A DNA stretch of 64,000 nt from JBCCMQ01 sp039179985 (GTDB taxonomy: Bacteria; Pseudomonadota; Alphaproteobacteria; Rhodobacterales; Rhodobacteraceae), in assembly GCA_039179985.1 (NCBI GenBank), contig JBCDED010000001.1, positions 91,170 to 155,169 on the forward strand. Direction: 5' to 3'. Under the pieces are notes generated by a model. The model did no database searches, was not told the DNA's origin, and saw only the letters and a program-made list of their open reading frames with translations. Position 1 is the stretch's first letter, and each line of letters opens with the position of its first letter. A program made the position numbers and the translations under genes. Below, one piece after another: positions 51,788 to 59,588 of this stretch.

Positions 51788-52981
51788 TCAGGCGGCAGCC
51801 AGCCGGCGTGAGCCTTCTCCGAACTCCGATGCAATGAATGCCTGCTCGCGTTTCATTTCCCGGTTCAGATCGCGATGAAGCGCCTTCAGATCGTGGAGCG
51901 ACCAGTCGAACGACGCAATGCGGTCGGTGATCCGAAAAAGTTCAGACGACAGCTGTCGGCGCGCTGCGGCATATGTGAGAAGACCTGCGCCGCCACGCGC
52001 GGCACAGCGCACGAGAATTTCCGCATCTCGCAGCGCGTCGGTGATGCCGTGGGCGGTGGCAGGGTCTTTGAAATACCCCGCGTCGCCGACCAGCGCCCAG
52101 CCGTTGCCGGAGGCTTGTCGCATGAAGCCCGGCGCGCCCCGAAAAAGACGCGGACGGCTGCGGCAAGGGGCGCTCGCCAGGTCCAGCCCAAGCGCCGGTT
52201 CAAGGCGCTTGACAAGCTCTGCCAAGATCGCGTCCGGCGTCAGTTCCTTGCGAAGGTGCGCCATCTCAACGGGTGTGACGGAGGCAAACACACAGTGCGC
52301 GCCGTCATTGGTCGGGATGGCGCCGCCAGTCACCCCCTTGCGGTAGTGCCAGCGGTATCCTTGGTTCGGAAGGCCTGTTGCATGGGCGTAAATCGCCGCC
52401 GTGGCATGGGGCGCGCTCGCGATTTCGGCCGCGTTCAGGGCGCGTGCAACAGAAGACCGCCGCCCGTCCGCCCCGATGAGCAGGTCGCAGGACACCCTGC
52501 TGACCTCGCCCGAGGCATCCCGCAACGTCGCGCCGCGGACCCGGCCGTTGGGGTCCACCGTTGCGTCTTGGAAAGACAGCCCAAAGCGCACTGTCGCCCC
52601 CGCCTTCTTTGCCGCTGCAACCAGCGCGCTGTCGAGGACCGTCCGCCGCGGTGCATAGAGTGCTCCCGTCCCGCCTGACGGGCGAATGTCAACGGGCACC
52701 GCCTCGTCCCCGTAGTGGAAGACCGTGCGCGTGATGGCGGGCGTGCCTGCGGCGATGATCTTTTCCAGAACGCCCCATCGATCAAGCTGCATGACCGCGC
52801 CGCGCATCAGCGCGTGTGTCGAAAGCGTATCGGTGCCATGGGCGTCACGGTCCACAAGCAGCACCCGCGCGCCTTGCCGGGCCGCCAGCATCGCGGTGGA
52901 GGCGCCTGCAGCCCGGGCGCCCACAACAACCATGTCGTAGTGACGCGCGGGGTACGCGATGTCGAATGTCGCATGGTCCAT
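51788..52981 (-). CDS. FAD-dependent monooxygenase/oxidoreductase
   Basis: A 397-residue single-component flavoprotein of the PHBH/geranylgeranyl-reductase-like fold: GxGxxG-type FAD site VVVGARAAGASTAMLAARQG, the DG motif LLIGADGRRSSVARAL and the second FAD motif GWALVGDAGYFKDPATAHG. It likely hydroxylates or oxidises a small organic acceptor. It begins 1 base after the FMO-like gene stop. Part of the cluster with two small reading frames and an OsmC protein. Confidence 0.88.
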   Translation of the reverse strand: MDHATFDIAYPARHYDMVVVGARAAGASTAMLAARQGARVLLVDRDAHGTDTLSTHALMRGAVMQLDRWGVLEKIIAAGTPAITRTVFHYGDEAVPVDIRPSGGTGALYAPRRTVLDSALVAAAKKAGATVRFGLSFQDATVDPNGRVRGATLRDASGEVSRVSCDLLIGADGRRSSVARALNAAEIASAPHATAAIYAHATGLPNQGYRWHYRKGVTGGAIPTNDGAHCVFASVTPVEMAHLRKELTPDAILAELVKRLEPALGLDLASAPCRSRPRLFRGAPGFMRQASGNGWALVGDAGYFKDPATAHGITDALRDAEILVRCAARGGAGLLTYAAARRQLSSELFRITDRIASFDWSLHDLKALHRDLNREMKREQAFIASEFGEGSRRLAAA

Positions 52982-52982
52982 C

Positions 52983-54227
52983 TCAGGCGGCCTTTCTTTC
53001 GGTGTGGTTCAGATAGGCAGCGATTTCAGCAGCGATCTCCACTGCGTCCTGTCCTACGCCATCGATGGTCACGGAGTTCCGGCGACGCATGAAGGGCAGG
53101 CCCATGGCAAAAACACCGGGTGCCGGCGTCGCGCCGAAATCATGCATTAGTTCGCCTTCACGGGTCAGGATTGGCAGATGAAGCCAGGAATAGTCGCGGC
53201 GGAACCCCGTGGCCCAAAGCACGCTCCTGATACCGCGCGCCGCGAGATCGAGGCTACGGATTTCATCGTCAGGCACATGGTCGGGCGCCGGCGTCGCCGC
53301 CTTTGGCGCCATTGGGTGGGCGACGTCGATATAGGCGTCGATGCGCGATAGCATCCTTGCGCGCCGCTGGGCAGCGGAAGCGATCTCTGCGGCGAGCCGG
53401 GGCTCAAACCACGCTCCTGGCCCGTCAAAACCGCTGAGCCGTCCCGTAAGCGTCACTCCAAGATCCGCAAGGCTCTGAAGCGACAACTCGCGGTCCGTTC
53501 GACCAATCAGTTGCAGCGAGGGCTGCCGCAAGATCGCGGCGTTGTTCGCTCCCGGTGAGCGGCGTTCGCCGAGGATGCCGGCGTGGCTCATCCACTCCAT
53601 GATATCGCTGCCGCGGTAGCTTCTGGGCAGGGGGACGTGGGCGCCCACGGCCAGAGTGACCGGGCGGCCCGAAAGGTGGATTTCTTCGGCCAGCTGCGCC
53701 CCTGTGGCCGAGGCGCCGACGATCAGAACGCCGCCCTGAGGCAGTGTGCCCGGGTGCGCGTAGCTGCGTGTGGTGAACTGGGCAATCCCAGCGGGCAGGG
53801 TGCGCGCGGCGGCGGGCACCGCAGGTGTGTCGCAGGCGCCCGTTGCAAGGACGACCGAACGACATAGAAAGGCGCCGCGGTCGGTCTCCACGCGGTAGTC
53901 GTCGCCAGCGGCGGTCACTCTACGGACCCTCGTGTACTCCAAAGTGGGCGCGCCAAAGCCGCGGCCGTACCGCGTCAGGAACCGCACGACGGCGTCCTTG
54001 TGCATGAAGCCTTCAGGGTCATCGCCGCGGTAGCGCCAGCCGGGCAGGCGCGTCATCCAGTTGGGTGACAGAAGCTTCAGCGAAGCCCAGCGTTCGTTGC
54101 GCCAGCGTTCGCCAACAGCACCACGCTCGATCACCACGTGATCGATCCCAAGTGCGCTCAGAGCATGGCTGGTCGCGAGACCGGCCTGTCCGGCGCCAAT
54201 GACGACAACATCTGTTTTGCGGGCCAC
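52983..54227 (-). CDS. flavin-containing monooxygenase-like NAD(P)/FAD oxidoreductase
   Basis: A 414-residue FMO/YUCCA-like protein with FAD motif VVVIGAGQAGLATSHAL at the N-terminus, the NERWASLKLLSP segment, an FMO-type FTTRSYAHPG block, and a NADPH Rossmann site VLIVGASATGAQLAEEI near residue 175. Family members N-, S- or C-oxygenate small substrates using NADPH. The start follows the second small reading frame by 26 bases. Confidence 0.9.
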   Translation of the reverse strand: MARKTDVVVIGAGQAGLATSHALSALGIDHVVIERGAVGERWRNERWASLKLLSPNWMTRLPGWRYRGDDPEGFMHKDAVVRFLTRYGRGFGAPTLEYTRVRRVTAAGDDYRVETDRGAFLCRSVVLATGACDTPAVPAAARTLPAGIAQFTTRSYAHPGTLPQGGVLIVGASATGAQLAEEIHLSGRPVTLAVGAHVPLPRSYRGSDIMEWMSHAGILGERRSPGANNAAILRQPSLQLIGRTDRELSLQSLADLGVTLTGRLSGFDGPGAWFEPRLAAEIASAAQRRARMLSRIDAYIDVAHPMAPKAATPAPDHVPDDEIRSLDLAARGIRSVLWATGFRRDYSWLHLPILTREGELMHDFGATPAPGVFAMGLPFMRRRNSVTIDGVGQDAVEIAAEIAAYLNHTERKAA

Positions 54228-54253
54228 GGGTCTGGTTCCTTTGTCTGGTGGGG

Positions 54254-54367
54254 TCAGCTGGAGGTCGGGTGAACCACGAGGCCAAGATCGGCGCGGGTCA
54301 CAGGCCGGAGTGCGGGGGCCGTGCTTTCGGCAGCGGCTTTGCGGTTGCTCTTGGTAAAACGGGACAT
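54254..54367 (-). CDS. small reading frame, 37 residues, upstream of the flavoenzymes
   Basis: ATG at 54367 is preceded by GAAAGG at a 9-base spacing and encodes 37 residues ending LVVHPTSS. The N-terminus is basic and Ser/Asn-rich (MSRFTKSNRK); no signal peptide or membrane span. It lies 26 bases before the FMO-like gene and just after another small frame, all on the same strand. It could be a precursor peptide, a leader peptide, or non-coding. No homologue is recognised. Confidence 0.5.
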   Translation of the reverse strand: MSRFTKSNRKAAAESTAPALRPVTRADLGLVVHPTSS

Positions 54368-54384
54368 GGGTTCAGCCTTTCGGG

Positions 54385-54474
54385 TCAGAGGATCCAGCCT
54401 TCGCAGGGCAGGGGCAGGATGGGAGGGATGGAAAGCAGTCGGCGTGGCAGACTGCGGCGGGGTTTCTGAGACAC
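54385..54474 (-). CDS. small reading frame, 29 residues, ending CEGWIL
   Basis: GTG at 54474 is preceded by AAGGA at about six bases and encodes 29 residues: a basic first half (MSQKPRRSLPRRL) and a Pro/Leu-rich second half ending PCEGWIL, with a single Cys and a single Trp. It ends 17 bases before the next small frame. Position between OsmC and the monooxygenases and its composition suggest a peptide precursor or leader; this is speculative and the family is not recognised. Confidence 0.45.
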   Translation of the reverse strand: MSQKPRRSLPRRLLSIPPILPLPCEGWIL

Positions 54475-54498
54475 GGTCGTTCCTTTGGATTGGGAGGC

Positions 54499-54529
54499 GA
54501 GGCCGGTCTGCTTGGGCCGGACCGGCCTC
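54499..54529 (-). other. perfect 10-bp hairpin between osmC and the small reading frames
   Basis: Inverted repeat 54499-54508 with 54520-54529 around an 11-base loop, located just after the OsmC stop. On the minus strand no T-run follows, so a classical terminator is not supported. It may limit read-through or stabilise the osmC 3-prime end. Confidence 0.6.
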
Positions 54530-54536
54530 GGACGGG

Positions 54537-55115
54537 TCAGTCGGCGACGTTGATGTCTATCTTCACACCGTTCGTGAGCACGTCGAAGACAGCCGAACGG
54601 GCGACGGACTGCTCAACGACCTTCTGCAGCTTCGCGGCGTCTGCATCGCCGTCGATCTTCACGGTCACGCGGATCGCGCCAAAGCCGTTGCGGACGTTCT
54701 CGTCGAGGCCAAGCAGGCCTTGCAGGTCGATGTCGCCCTCCACCGAAGTCTCAACGGCGTTGAGCTTGATCTGGCGAACAGAGGCGATATTGCCGATCCC
54801 CGCAGTGATGCAGGCGGCAAGCGCCGACAGGAGATACTCGACCGGCGTCGGGGCAGTGTCGCCGCCTACCAGAACGGTGGGGTGATCGCCGTCTACGGTG
54901 AAGGCATCCGCGCGCTCATGCTCCTGGCCTGCGCCGAAGAAGCCGTTGATCGTGGCGCGGCTGTGGGTGCCTTTGATCCAGTCGCCTTTTGCGCGAAACT
55001 GGAATTGCGCGGCCACGGGCTGTTCGCCCACGGCATTGATTGTGCCAAGCAGCGTCGGCACGTCGACACCGTTCATCGCTACCTTGGCGGGCTTTTCCAT
55101 TACGTCTGTGGTCAT
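54537..55115 (-). CDS. OsmC family protein
   Basis: A 192-residue OsmC/Ohr-fold protein. The first peroxidatic-type cysteine is in LLSALAACITAGIGNIA (about Cys113), and GGDTAPTPVEYLL is the family loop. The second cysteine of OsmC/Ohr (usually in a CPVS-like turn) is replaced in SVARSAVFDVLTNG, so hydroperoxide activity is uncertain. ATG 55115 is used; 55100 is an in-frame alternative. It heads the run with two small frames and three enzymes, preceded by a long hairpin. Confidence 0.88.
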   Translation of the reverse strand: MTTDVMEKPAKVAMNGVDVPTLLGTINAVGEQPVAAQFQFRAKGDWIKGTHSRATINGFFGAGQEHERADAFTVDGDHPTVLVGGDTAPTPVEYLLSALAACITAGIGNIASVRQIKLNAVETSVEGDIDLQGLLGLDENVRNGFGAIRVTVKIDGDADAAKLQKVVEQSVARSAVFDVLTNGVKIDINVAD

Positions 55116-55169
55116 GGTCTCTGGGTCCTCTTCAATGGTCTGGGTCGGGCCCCCGGAGGGGCAGGTGAA

Positions 55170-55217
55170 CCGGACCGCAGTGCGCCTTTGGGGAGGAACT
55201 GGCGCTCTGCGGTCCGG
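55170..55217. other. long, nearly perfect hairpin upstream of osmC
   Basis: An 11-base perfect inverted repeat (55170-55180 with 55207-55217) that extends inward by five more pairs after one T-T mismatch, leaving a loop of about 14 bases. It is 55 bases upstream of the OsmC start and could be an RNA leader structure or a protein-binding dyad. Confidence 0.6.
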
Positions 55218-55260
55218 CAATGTGGCAGGTGTAGAGGCCGCATGTTTCACTCCGCGGTCG

Positions 55261-55604
55261 CGTGAGACTGCCCGGTGTATCGAGTGTTTCAGTCCTGTGG
55301 CGCGCGTGTTTCGTCGGATGGGCCAAGGCCGCGTAACGGCACATTGCGGACCGTCACGGGGCGGGACGGGTGCAGCGTGCGTGTCGCGAAGAAGCGGTCG
55401 CCAACGATCAGCCCTTTTGAAGACCGCCTTGCGAGACGAAGCCGACGTTCGCTTGAGCTAAGGCTGACCACTGCAATGCGGACGAAACCGACCTTCACTG
55501 GTACCCAACGAATGACTGTTTCGCGAGAAACCGATAGAGTTAGCTGTTCGACGGCATTTGGTTTTCATTTAATGTGTGAGGTCACGAATTAGGAAAGTTA
55601 GCGG
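55261..55604. other. intergenic region between osmC and a small membrane protein gene
   Basis: About 340 bases without a supported gene. The stretch around 55463-55500 (TGACCACTGCAATGCGGACGA) weakly resembles the dispersed repeat described at 57235. Near 55530-55600 the sequence is AT-rich and probably holds the promoter of the 55605 gene. Confidence 0.5.
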
Positions 55605-55898
55605 ATGGAAAGCACGATAACCACTTCAACCAATGGAAACAGTTGGGAGATTGTTCCGACAAATACGGTCGCAGGAATTGTCCTCGGGGTGTTGTTCATC
55701 TACCTGTTTTTCCGCCACTTCATGTTCGTACTCATGTTCATGGACTTGATTCTAGGCTGGCTGCGTAAGTTCAACTGGTTTCCAAAGGAAGCAAAACGCC
55801 GGAAGACATTCATCCACTGGCTCATCGCGTTGGCTCTTCTTTTTGGCTATTTGTTTGTGGCTGATTCGGCAGGTTGGCTGGAGATCATTCCTCAGTAG
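55605..55898 (+). CDS. small hypothetical membrane protein
   Basis: A 97-residue protein with two hydrophobic spans: VAGIVLGVLFIYLFFRHFMF at about residues 22-50 and HWLIALALLFGYLFVADSAG near 70-90, separated by a basic loop (KEAKRRK). No conserved motif recognised. ATG 55605 is preceded by TTAGCGG, a weak ribosome site. First gene of the accessory tail; it stands alone between gaps. Confidence 0.65.
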   Translation: MESTITTSTNGNSWEIVPTNTVAGIVLGVLFIYLFFRHFMFVLMFMDLILGWLRKFNWFPKEAKRRKTFIHWLIALALLFGYLFVADSAGWLEIIPQ

Positions 55899-55990
55899 TA
55901 GCCATTGGTACAAGGCGTAGCTCTTGGCAATCTGGGCTCCGAGCGGTCGTTCGCTGCATCTGGCGTGAACGTCTGCGCGGCGCACAGAGT
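55899..55990 (+). repeat. dispersed degenerate repeat, copy 1
   Basis: Contains the core GGGCTCCGAGCGGTCGTTCGCTGC split here at 55934-55957 (e.g. GGTCGTTCGCTGC), aligned with copies near 57275, 62640 and 63273. Upstream CCATTGGTACAAGGCGTAGC corresponds to CATTCGTGC...GCAGC in other copies. It follows immediately after the stop of the small membrane protein gene. Confidence 0.65.
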
Positions 55991-56124
55991 GAGCTTTCGC
56001 TGCGGGTGTACCAAGGTCTGCTTTGGTTGACATGGGTTGAAGCCACTAAATCATGACATGTAGACTTCAACTTCCTCGTGGCACTACTTATCTCAGCAGC
56101 TATTGAAATTGAGGAATTCTTGAT

Positions 56125-56514
56125 TTGCCAGATCCTGAATCCAATAACGAGCGGCTGAGCAGCTTAGATCAACTCACTTCTCTGGTAGAAAATCGGGCTT
56201 TGAGCGATTATGACTTCAAACGGGCAACAGGATCACTCGCTCAAGATTTGGAGTTTTTGTCTGACGCCCTGCGCCGCGACGCCGATTTATGTCGCGTGAA
56301 TCGAGCATTTCATGCAGTTCACGTGCCAAGTTTTCTGGCAGTTTTGTCGATGTTGGACGATATCGATGATATGAAGTCGATAAGCGAAGACGAACGGCAC
56401 CAAATTTACAGTTCGATCAATCGCGCATCACAACTGGCATCGTCTGCGCGTGAACGGACCGAACAATCTGTGCTTACAGAGGCTAAGGTCGAACTCAGCG
56501 AGCTTGCCAACTAG
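56125..56514 (+). CDS. hypothetical protein, N-terminal part of a possibly interrupted gene
   Basis: 129 residues, helical, Leu/Ser/Asp/Arg-rich, no signal peptide, no recognised family. TTG 56125 follows GAGGA by nine bases. It ends in TAG at 56512-56514, and the same frame stays open to 57225 with coding-like sequence (EEFKKASLFERTRDG) immediately after. The two parts may be one gene with a nonsense codon, or two genes of which the second has only a weak TTG start. GC is lower than in the left part of the window. Confidence 0.55.
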   Translation: MPDPESNNERLSSLDQLTSLVENRALSDYDFKRATGSLAQDLEFLSDALRRDADLCRVNRAFHAVHVPSFLAVLSMLDDIDDMKSISEDERHQIYSSINRASQLASSARERTEQSVLTEAKVELSELAN

Positions 56515-57225
56515 GCACCGGTAGGCACAGAGGAATTCAAGAAAGCATCGCTATTCGAAAGGACTCGCGATGGTCTTTTGTCAGCCTCCAACACGACCCT
56601 GCACAGGGCCAAGAACAAAATTGATGCCGTTCCAGATATTGTTGGCGCGCTCAAAGGCGGAGTGACCAACTCTCTTGAACGCGCCAACGCTGTGCCGCTG
56701 CTCGCCTCAAATTTGCAGCGGACGTTGGCCGGAACGTTGTCTGACAATGTGACCAAGCCGATTGCTATGCGGTTCAATGCCAGCGGCAAAGCGCTAACTC
56801 ATGGAGCGGGTGCCGGTGTGGGGCTTGGGGTATTGGCTGCCGTCTTGTTTCCACCATTGGTTCCAGTCAGTGCCGGAGCGGGAATTCTTGTTTCGCTGCG
56901 ATCTTGGCGAATAGAAATGCAAAAGGCTCAAGCTCTGAACGAACAAGAGCGAGAAAAACGCGTTGCTGAATTGCAAGCGGAAAGGACGGCAGCCCTTCTG
57001 CAACTGACATACGGAGCGCCCTCGGTTCAGATGGAAACCGAAGAGCTGAGCCTGACTCTGGACGCCGCGACAGGAGAGGCCGACGCAATTATTCTAAAAG
57101 GAGATTATGCGGGACGAACGTGGTCTGACCTAACTCCACTCGAAAAAGCCGAAACTGTTTCACTTTTTGCTCAGGGCGCTGACTCAATTCTGAAAATTCT
57201 CGAATTTGGCAGTGAGAATCTCTAA
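56515..57225 (+). CDS. hypothetical protein, C-terminal part of the interrupted frame
   Basis: The frame continues from the TAG at 56512; the first possible start is TTG 56578, giving 215 residues, but the 21 codons before it also look coding. A Gly/Ala/Val-rich hydrophobic segment (GAGAGVGLGVLAAVLFPPLVP and onward, about residues 78-105 of the TTG version) may be membrane-associated, followed by a coiled-coil (KAQALNEQEREKRVAELQAER). No family recognised. Probably the same gene as 56125-56514. Confidence 0.55.
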   Translation, partial: APVGTEEFKKASLFERTRDGLLSASNTTLHRAKNKIDAVPDIVGALKGGVTNSLERANAVPLLASNLQRTLAGTLSDNVTKPIAMRFNASGKALTHGAGAGVGLGVLAAVLFPPLVPVSAGAGILVSLRSWRIEMQKAQALNEQEREKRVAELQAERTAALLQLTYGAPSVQMETEELSLTLDAATGEADAIILKGDYAGRTWSDLTPLEKAETVSLFAQGADSILKILEFGSENL

Positions 57226-57234
57226 CCTGACAAG

Positions 57235-57335
57235 AGTAGCCGACATTCGTGCAACCCGCAGCATCAGTCAATTTGCGCTCGAAGCAGTCGTTCGCTGCGC
57301 GTCGTGCCAATGACCGCTGTGCGGACGAAGCTGCC
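57235..57335 (+). repeat. dispersed degenerate repeat, copy 2
   Basis: Best-preserved copy: GACATTCGTGCAACCCGCAG, then the core (57275-57298, GCGCTCGAAGCAGTCGTTCG and on), then AATGACCGCTGTGCGGACGA. The pieces recur in the same order in copies 1 and 4, and partly in copies 3 and 5. It fills most of the gap between two small genes. Confidence 0.7.
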
Positions 57336-57431
57336 GTGTAAGCGTGACCTGCCGAAGTCCGCTCTATCGCCCAGAGTGGCATGTGTACTAGGATCTCGCG
57401 AACAGGCAGGTTTTGAATTCAAGTAGCGAAA

Positions 57432-58172
57432 ATGGGTAAACTTATGCGCAGGTTGGTATACGCCTCTTTGGCGGTCGTAATCGTCGCGTCGCTACCAATT
57501 CTTCCAGGAATCTACAGGTTTGTAATCCGCTCATCAGCTGACCTGGCGGAAGTACGTCAACGTGTCGAACCGGACCTCAAAATTGACCTTGCCGCGGCGG
57601 GTATGGAACTCGGGCAGGTGGCCTTCATTCGCATATTTAAGGAAGAACACGAGTTGGAAGTCTGGCTGCAGACAGGGCAGAGTTTTGAATTGTTCAGAAG
57701 CTACGAAATCTGCAATTTTTCTGGAGAACTGGGGCCCAAGCTCAAAGAAGGTGACCGTCAATCCCCTGAGGGCTTCTATACGGTTGATCTTGCTGCGCTG
57801 AACCCAAACAGCCGCTACCATCTGTCCTTCAATCTTGGATTTCCGAACGCCTACGATAAGGCAAAGCAATGAACTGGTAGTCTTTTAATGGTTCATGGCG
57901 ACTGCGTATCGATTGGTTGTTACGCGATGACGGACGACGGGATCGAAAAGATTTACCTGATCGTTGAAGCCGCTTTGATCAAACGGCAAGAAAGCGTTGA
58001 CGTTCATGCATTCCCGTTTCGAATGACCGAAAAGAGACTGAATGCTGCACAGGCAAACACATGGTACGGATACTGGCAAAACTTGAAGGCTGGCTATGAT
58101 CTGTTTGAAGGCGCGCGCGTCCCGCCGCGCGTATTTGTGTTAGACAGTGAATATGCTTTCGAGGCAGGCTAA
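57432..58172 (+). pseudogene. YafK-family murein L,D-transpeptidase, interrupted by an in-frame TGA
   Basis: The two open stretches 57432-57872 and 57888-58172 are in the same frame. The first has a membrane anchor or signal (residues 5-25), then the conserved start of a YafK-like L,D-transpeptidase (FIRIFKEEHELEVWLQ, SPEGFYTVD, FNLGFPNAYDKA). The second has the active-site motif VHGDCVSIGCYAM (His codon 57894, Cys codon 57918) and HAFPFRM. They are separated by TGA at 57870-57872, where related proteins have Arg (CGA to TGA is one transition). The truncated product lacks the active site. Read-through cannot be excluded. Confidence 0.85.
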
Positions 58173-58690
58173 AACTGTAGCCGTCGAAAGATAAGAGAGT
58201 TGTTCTTCTAAAAAGCTAACCTCTGTGCATAAGGATGCATCGGTTGGATTAGGCTCAGAGCTGTCAATCTATGCACCCAGCACGATCGACCGTTTGACAG
58301 CCAAAGCAGGCGCTCGACTTTGAGATTCAAATGCCTTCACTCTTGGATGATTGGGCAACTCAACAGTTGGTTTGATGCCGCAATCTGATGTCTCATTTTG
58401 ACGAGGCAGTCCCAATTCAAATAGACACCTGCTTTGTCGGTCAACGCTGTTCTTCGAAGCCCCCGGTGTTCGGGGCGGAGGTGGTCGAAACTGCTCCAGA
58501 AGAGCTAACTTCAGATGCTTCGGCAGATCTGTCCGACCGGACAGGTGGCCTTGATCAAAAAGCCCCTGCGTACGAGGGAGAAAATCGTTTGGAGGACCGA
58601 GTTTAAGAGTGATAGCCTTGCGCCCAAACGACAGATCGGGATTGGTCCCTTTCTACAACCCCGCCGACTTCGATGGAGAAGGGCACTGAC
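58173..58690. other. gap between the transpeptidase remnant and the SnoaL-like pair
   Basis: About 500 bases. An open frame 58388-58606 (72 codons) has no ribosome site and no recognised content, so it is not called. No hairpin of terminator quality was found. The sequence may be the remnant of an older insertion, judged only from the absence of genes. Confidence 0.45.
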
Positions 58691-59113
58691 ATGACACCGG
58701 ATCAGAAAGCGGTTCATGAGGCCGTTGAACAATGGTTTATCGCGCTCAATGCCATGCTCGCAGGTGACCCCGAACCATTTTCGGAACTCTACAGCCACGC
58801 CAGCGACGTAACTTACATGGGCGCAGAGGGTACCTACCGGATGGGGTGGGCCGATACCTATGCGGACTGGAAGACCCAGGCTGAAAGGAGCCTTGGGGGC
58901 ACCGTGTCTGGTGAAAACATCCACGTGGTGGTCGAGGGCACTTTGGCGATGGCGTCGCACTTTACGAAGGGTACTGTGACTGCGCCTGACGGCAAAGCCA
59001 CGGACTTGCTTGTGCGCGAGACCAGTGTCTTTCGCAAAGAGCATGGCACATGGAAGTTAATTGCACACCAGGCCGACGACCATCCGATATGGGCATCGGT
59101 CATCGACGGATAA
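58691..59113 (+). CDS. SnoaL-like/NTF2-fold protein, first of a tandem pair
   Basis: A 140-residue cone-shaped NTF2-like domain: AVEQWFIALNAMLAGD, DVTYMGAEGTYRMGWAD and the final FRKEHGTWKLIAHQADDHP. ATG 58691 has GGAGAAGGG seven bases upstream; an in-frame ATG at 58673 does not. The family includes stress-response and polyketide-cyclase relatives, and the substrate is unknown. Paralogue follows 76 bases later. Confidence 0.85.
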   Translation: MTPDQKAVHEAVEQWFIALNAMLAGDPEPFSELYSHASDVTYMGAEGTYRMGWADTYADWKTQAERSLGGTVSGENIHVVVEGTLAMASHFTKGTVTAPDGKATDLLVRETSVFRKEHGTWKLIAHQADDHPIWASVIDG

Positions 59114-59189
59114 CTTCATAACCTGATTGGATCGAAACATTCCGCGGCCCTTGGGCGGCGACCAACGCGCGATGGAAAGGAACTCGCAC

Positions 59190-59588
59190 ATGAGCAGCAG
59201 CGATGAATTGGCCGTAAGGGAAGCCTTGGACGGTTTCTACAGCGCCTTGAACGCGATTTTCGTAGGTAATCTTGCTCCGATGGAGGCGCTCTGGTCTCAC
59301 GCTGACGATGTAACCTATATGGGGCCGTTCGGAGACTATCGCCTCGGCTGGGCAGACGTGCGCGAAAGCTGGCTTGAGCAACAGGCCATGAAGCTCAGCG
59401 GAGACGTCGAGCCCGCGGAGATCAAACTCAATGTTGGTAGCGAATTAGCCATCGTGCATAATCTGGAGGTCGGTCACGTATTCCCCGATGGCCATGATGA
59501 GCCTGTCCACCTTCGCGCCACAAACATGTTCCGCAAGGAAAACGACCTCTGGAAGATGATCGGTCATCACGCCGATCGCCTGCCCTAG
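59190..59588 (+). CDS. SnoaL-like/NTF2-fold protein, second of a tandem pair
   Basis: A 132-residue paralogue of the preceding protein: FYSALNAIFVGN, DVTYMGPFGDYRLGWAD and FRKENDLWKMIGHHADRLP align throughout. ATG 59190 follows AAAGGA. A Rho-independent terminator lies about 200 bases downstream, so the pair is probably bicistronic. The shared DVTYMG...YR.GWAD signature marks a subfamily of DUF4440-type proteins; function is unknown. Confidence 0.85.
   Translation: MSSSDELAVREALDGFYSALNAIFVGNLAPMEALWSHADDVTYMGPFGDYRLGWADVRESWLEQQAMKLSGDVEPAEIKLNVGSELAIVHNLEVGHVFPDGHDEPVHLRATNMFRKENDLWKMIGHHADRLP

Noticed and set aside
58388..58606. 72-codon open frame upstream of the SnoaL-like pair.
   Set aside because: No ribosome site and no recognised family; treated as part of the gap.
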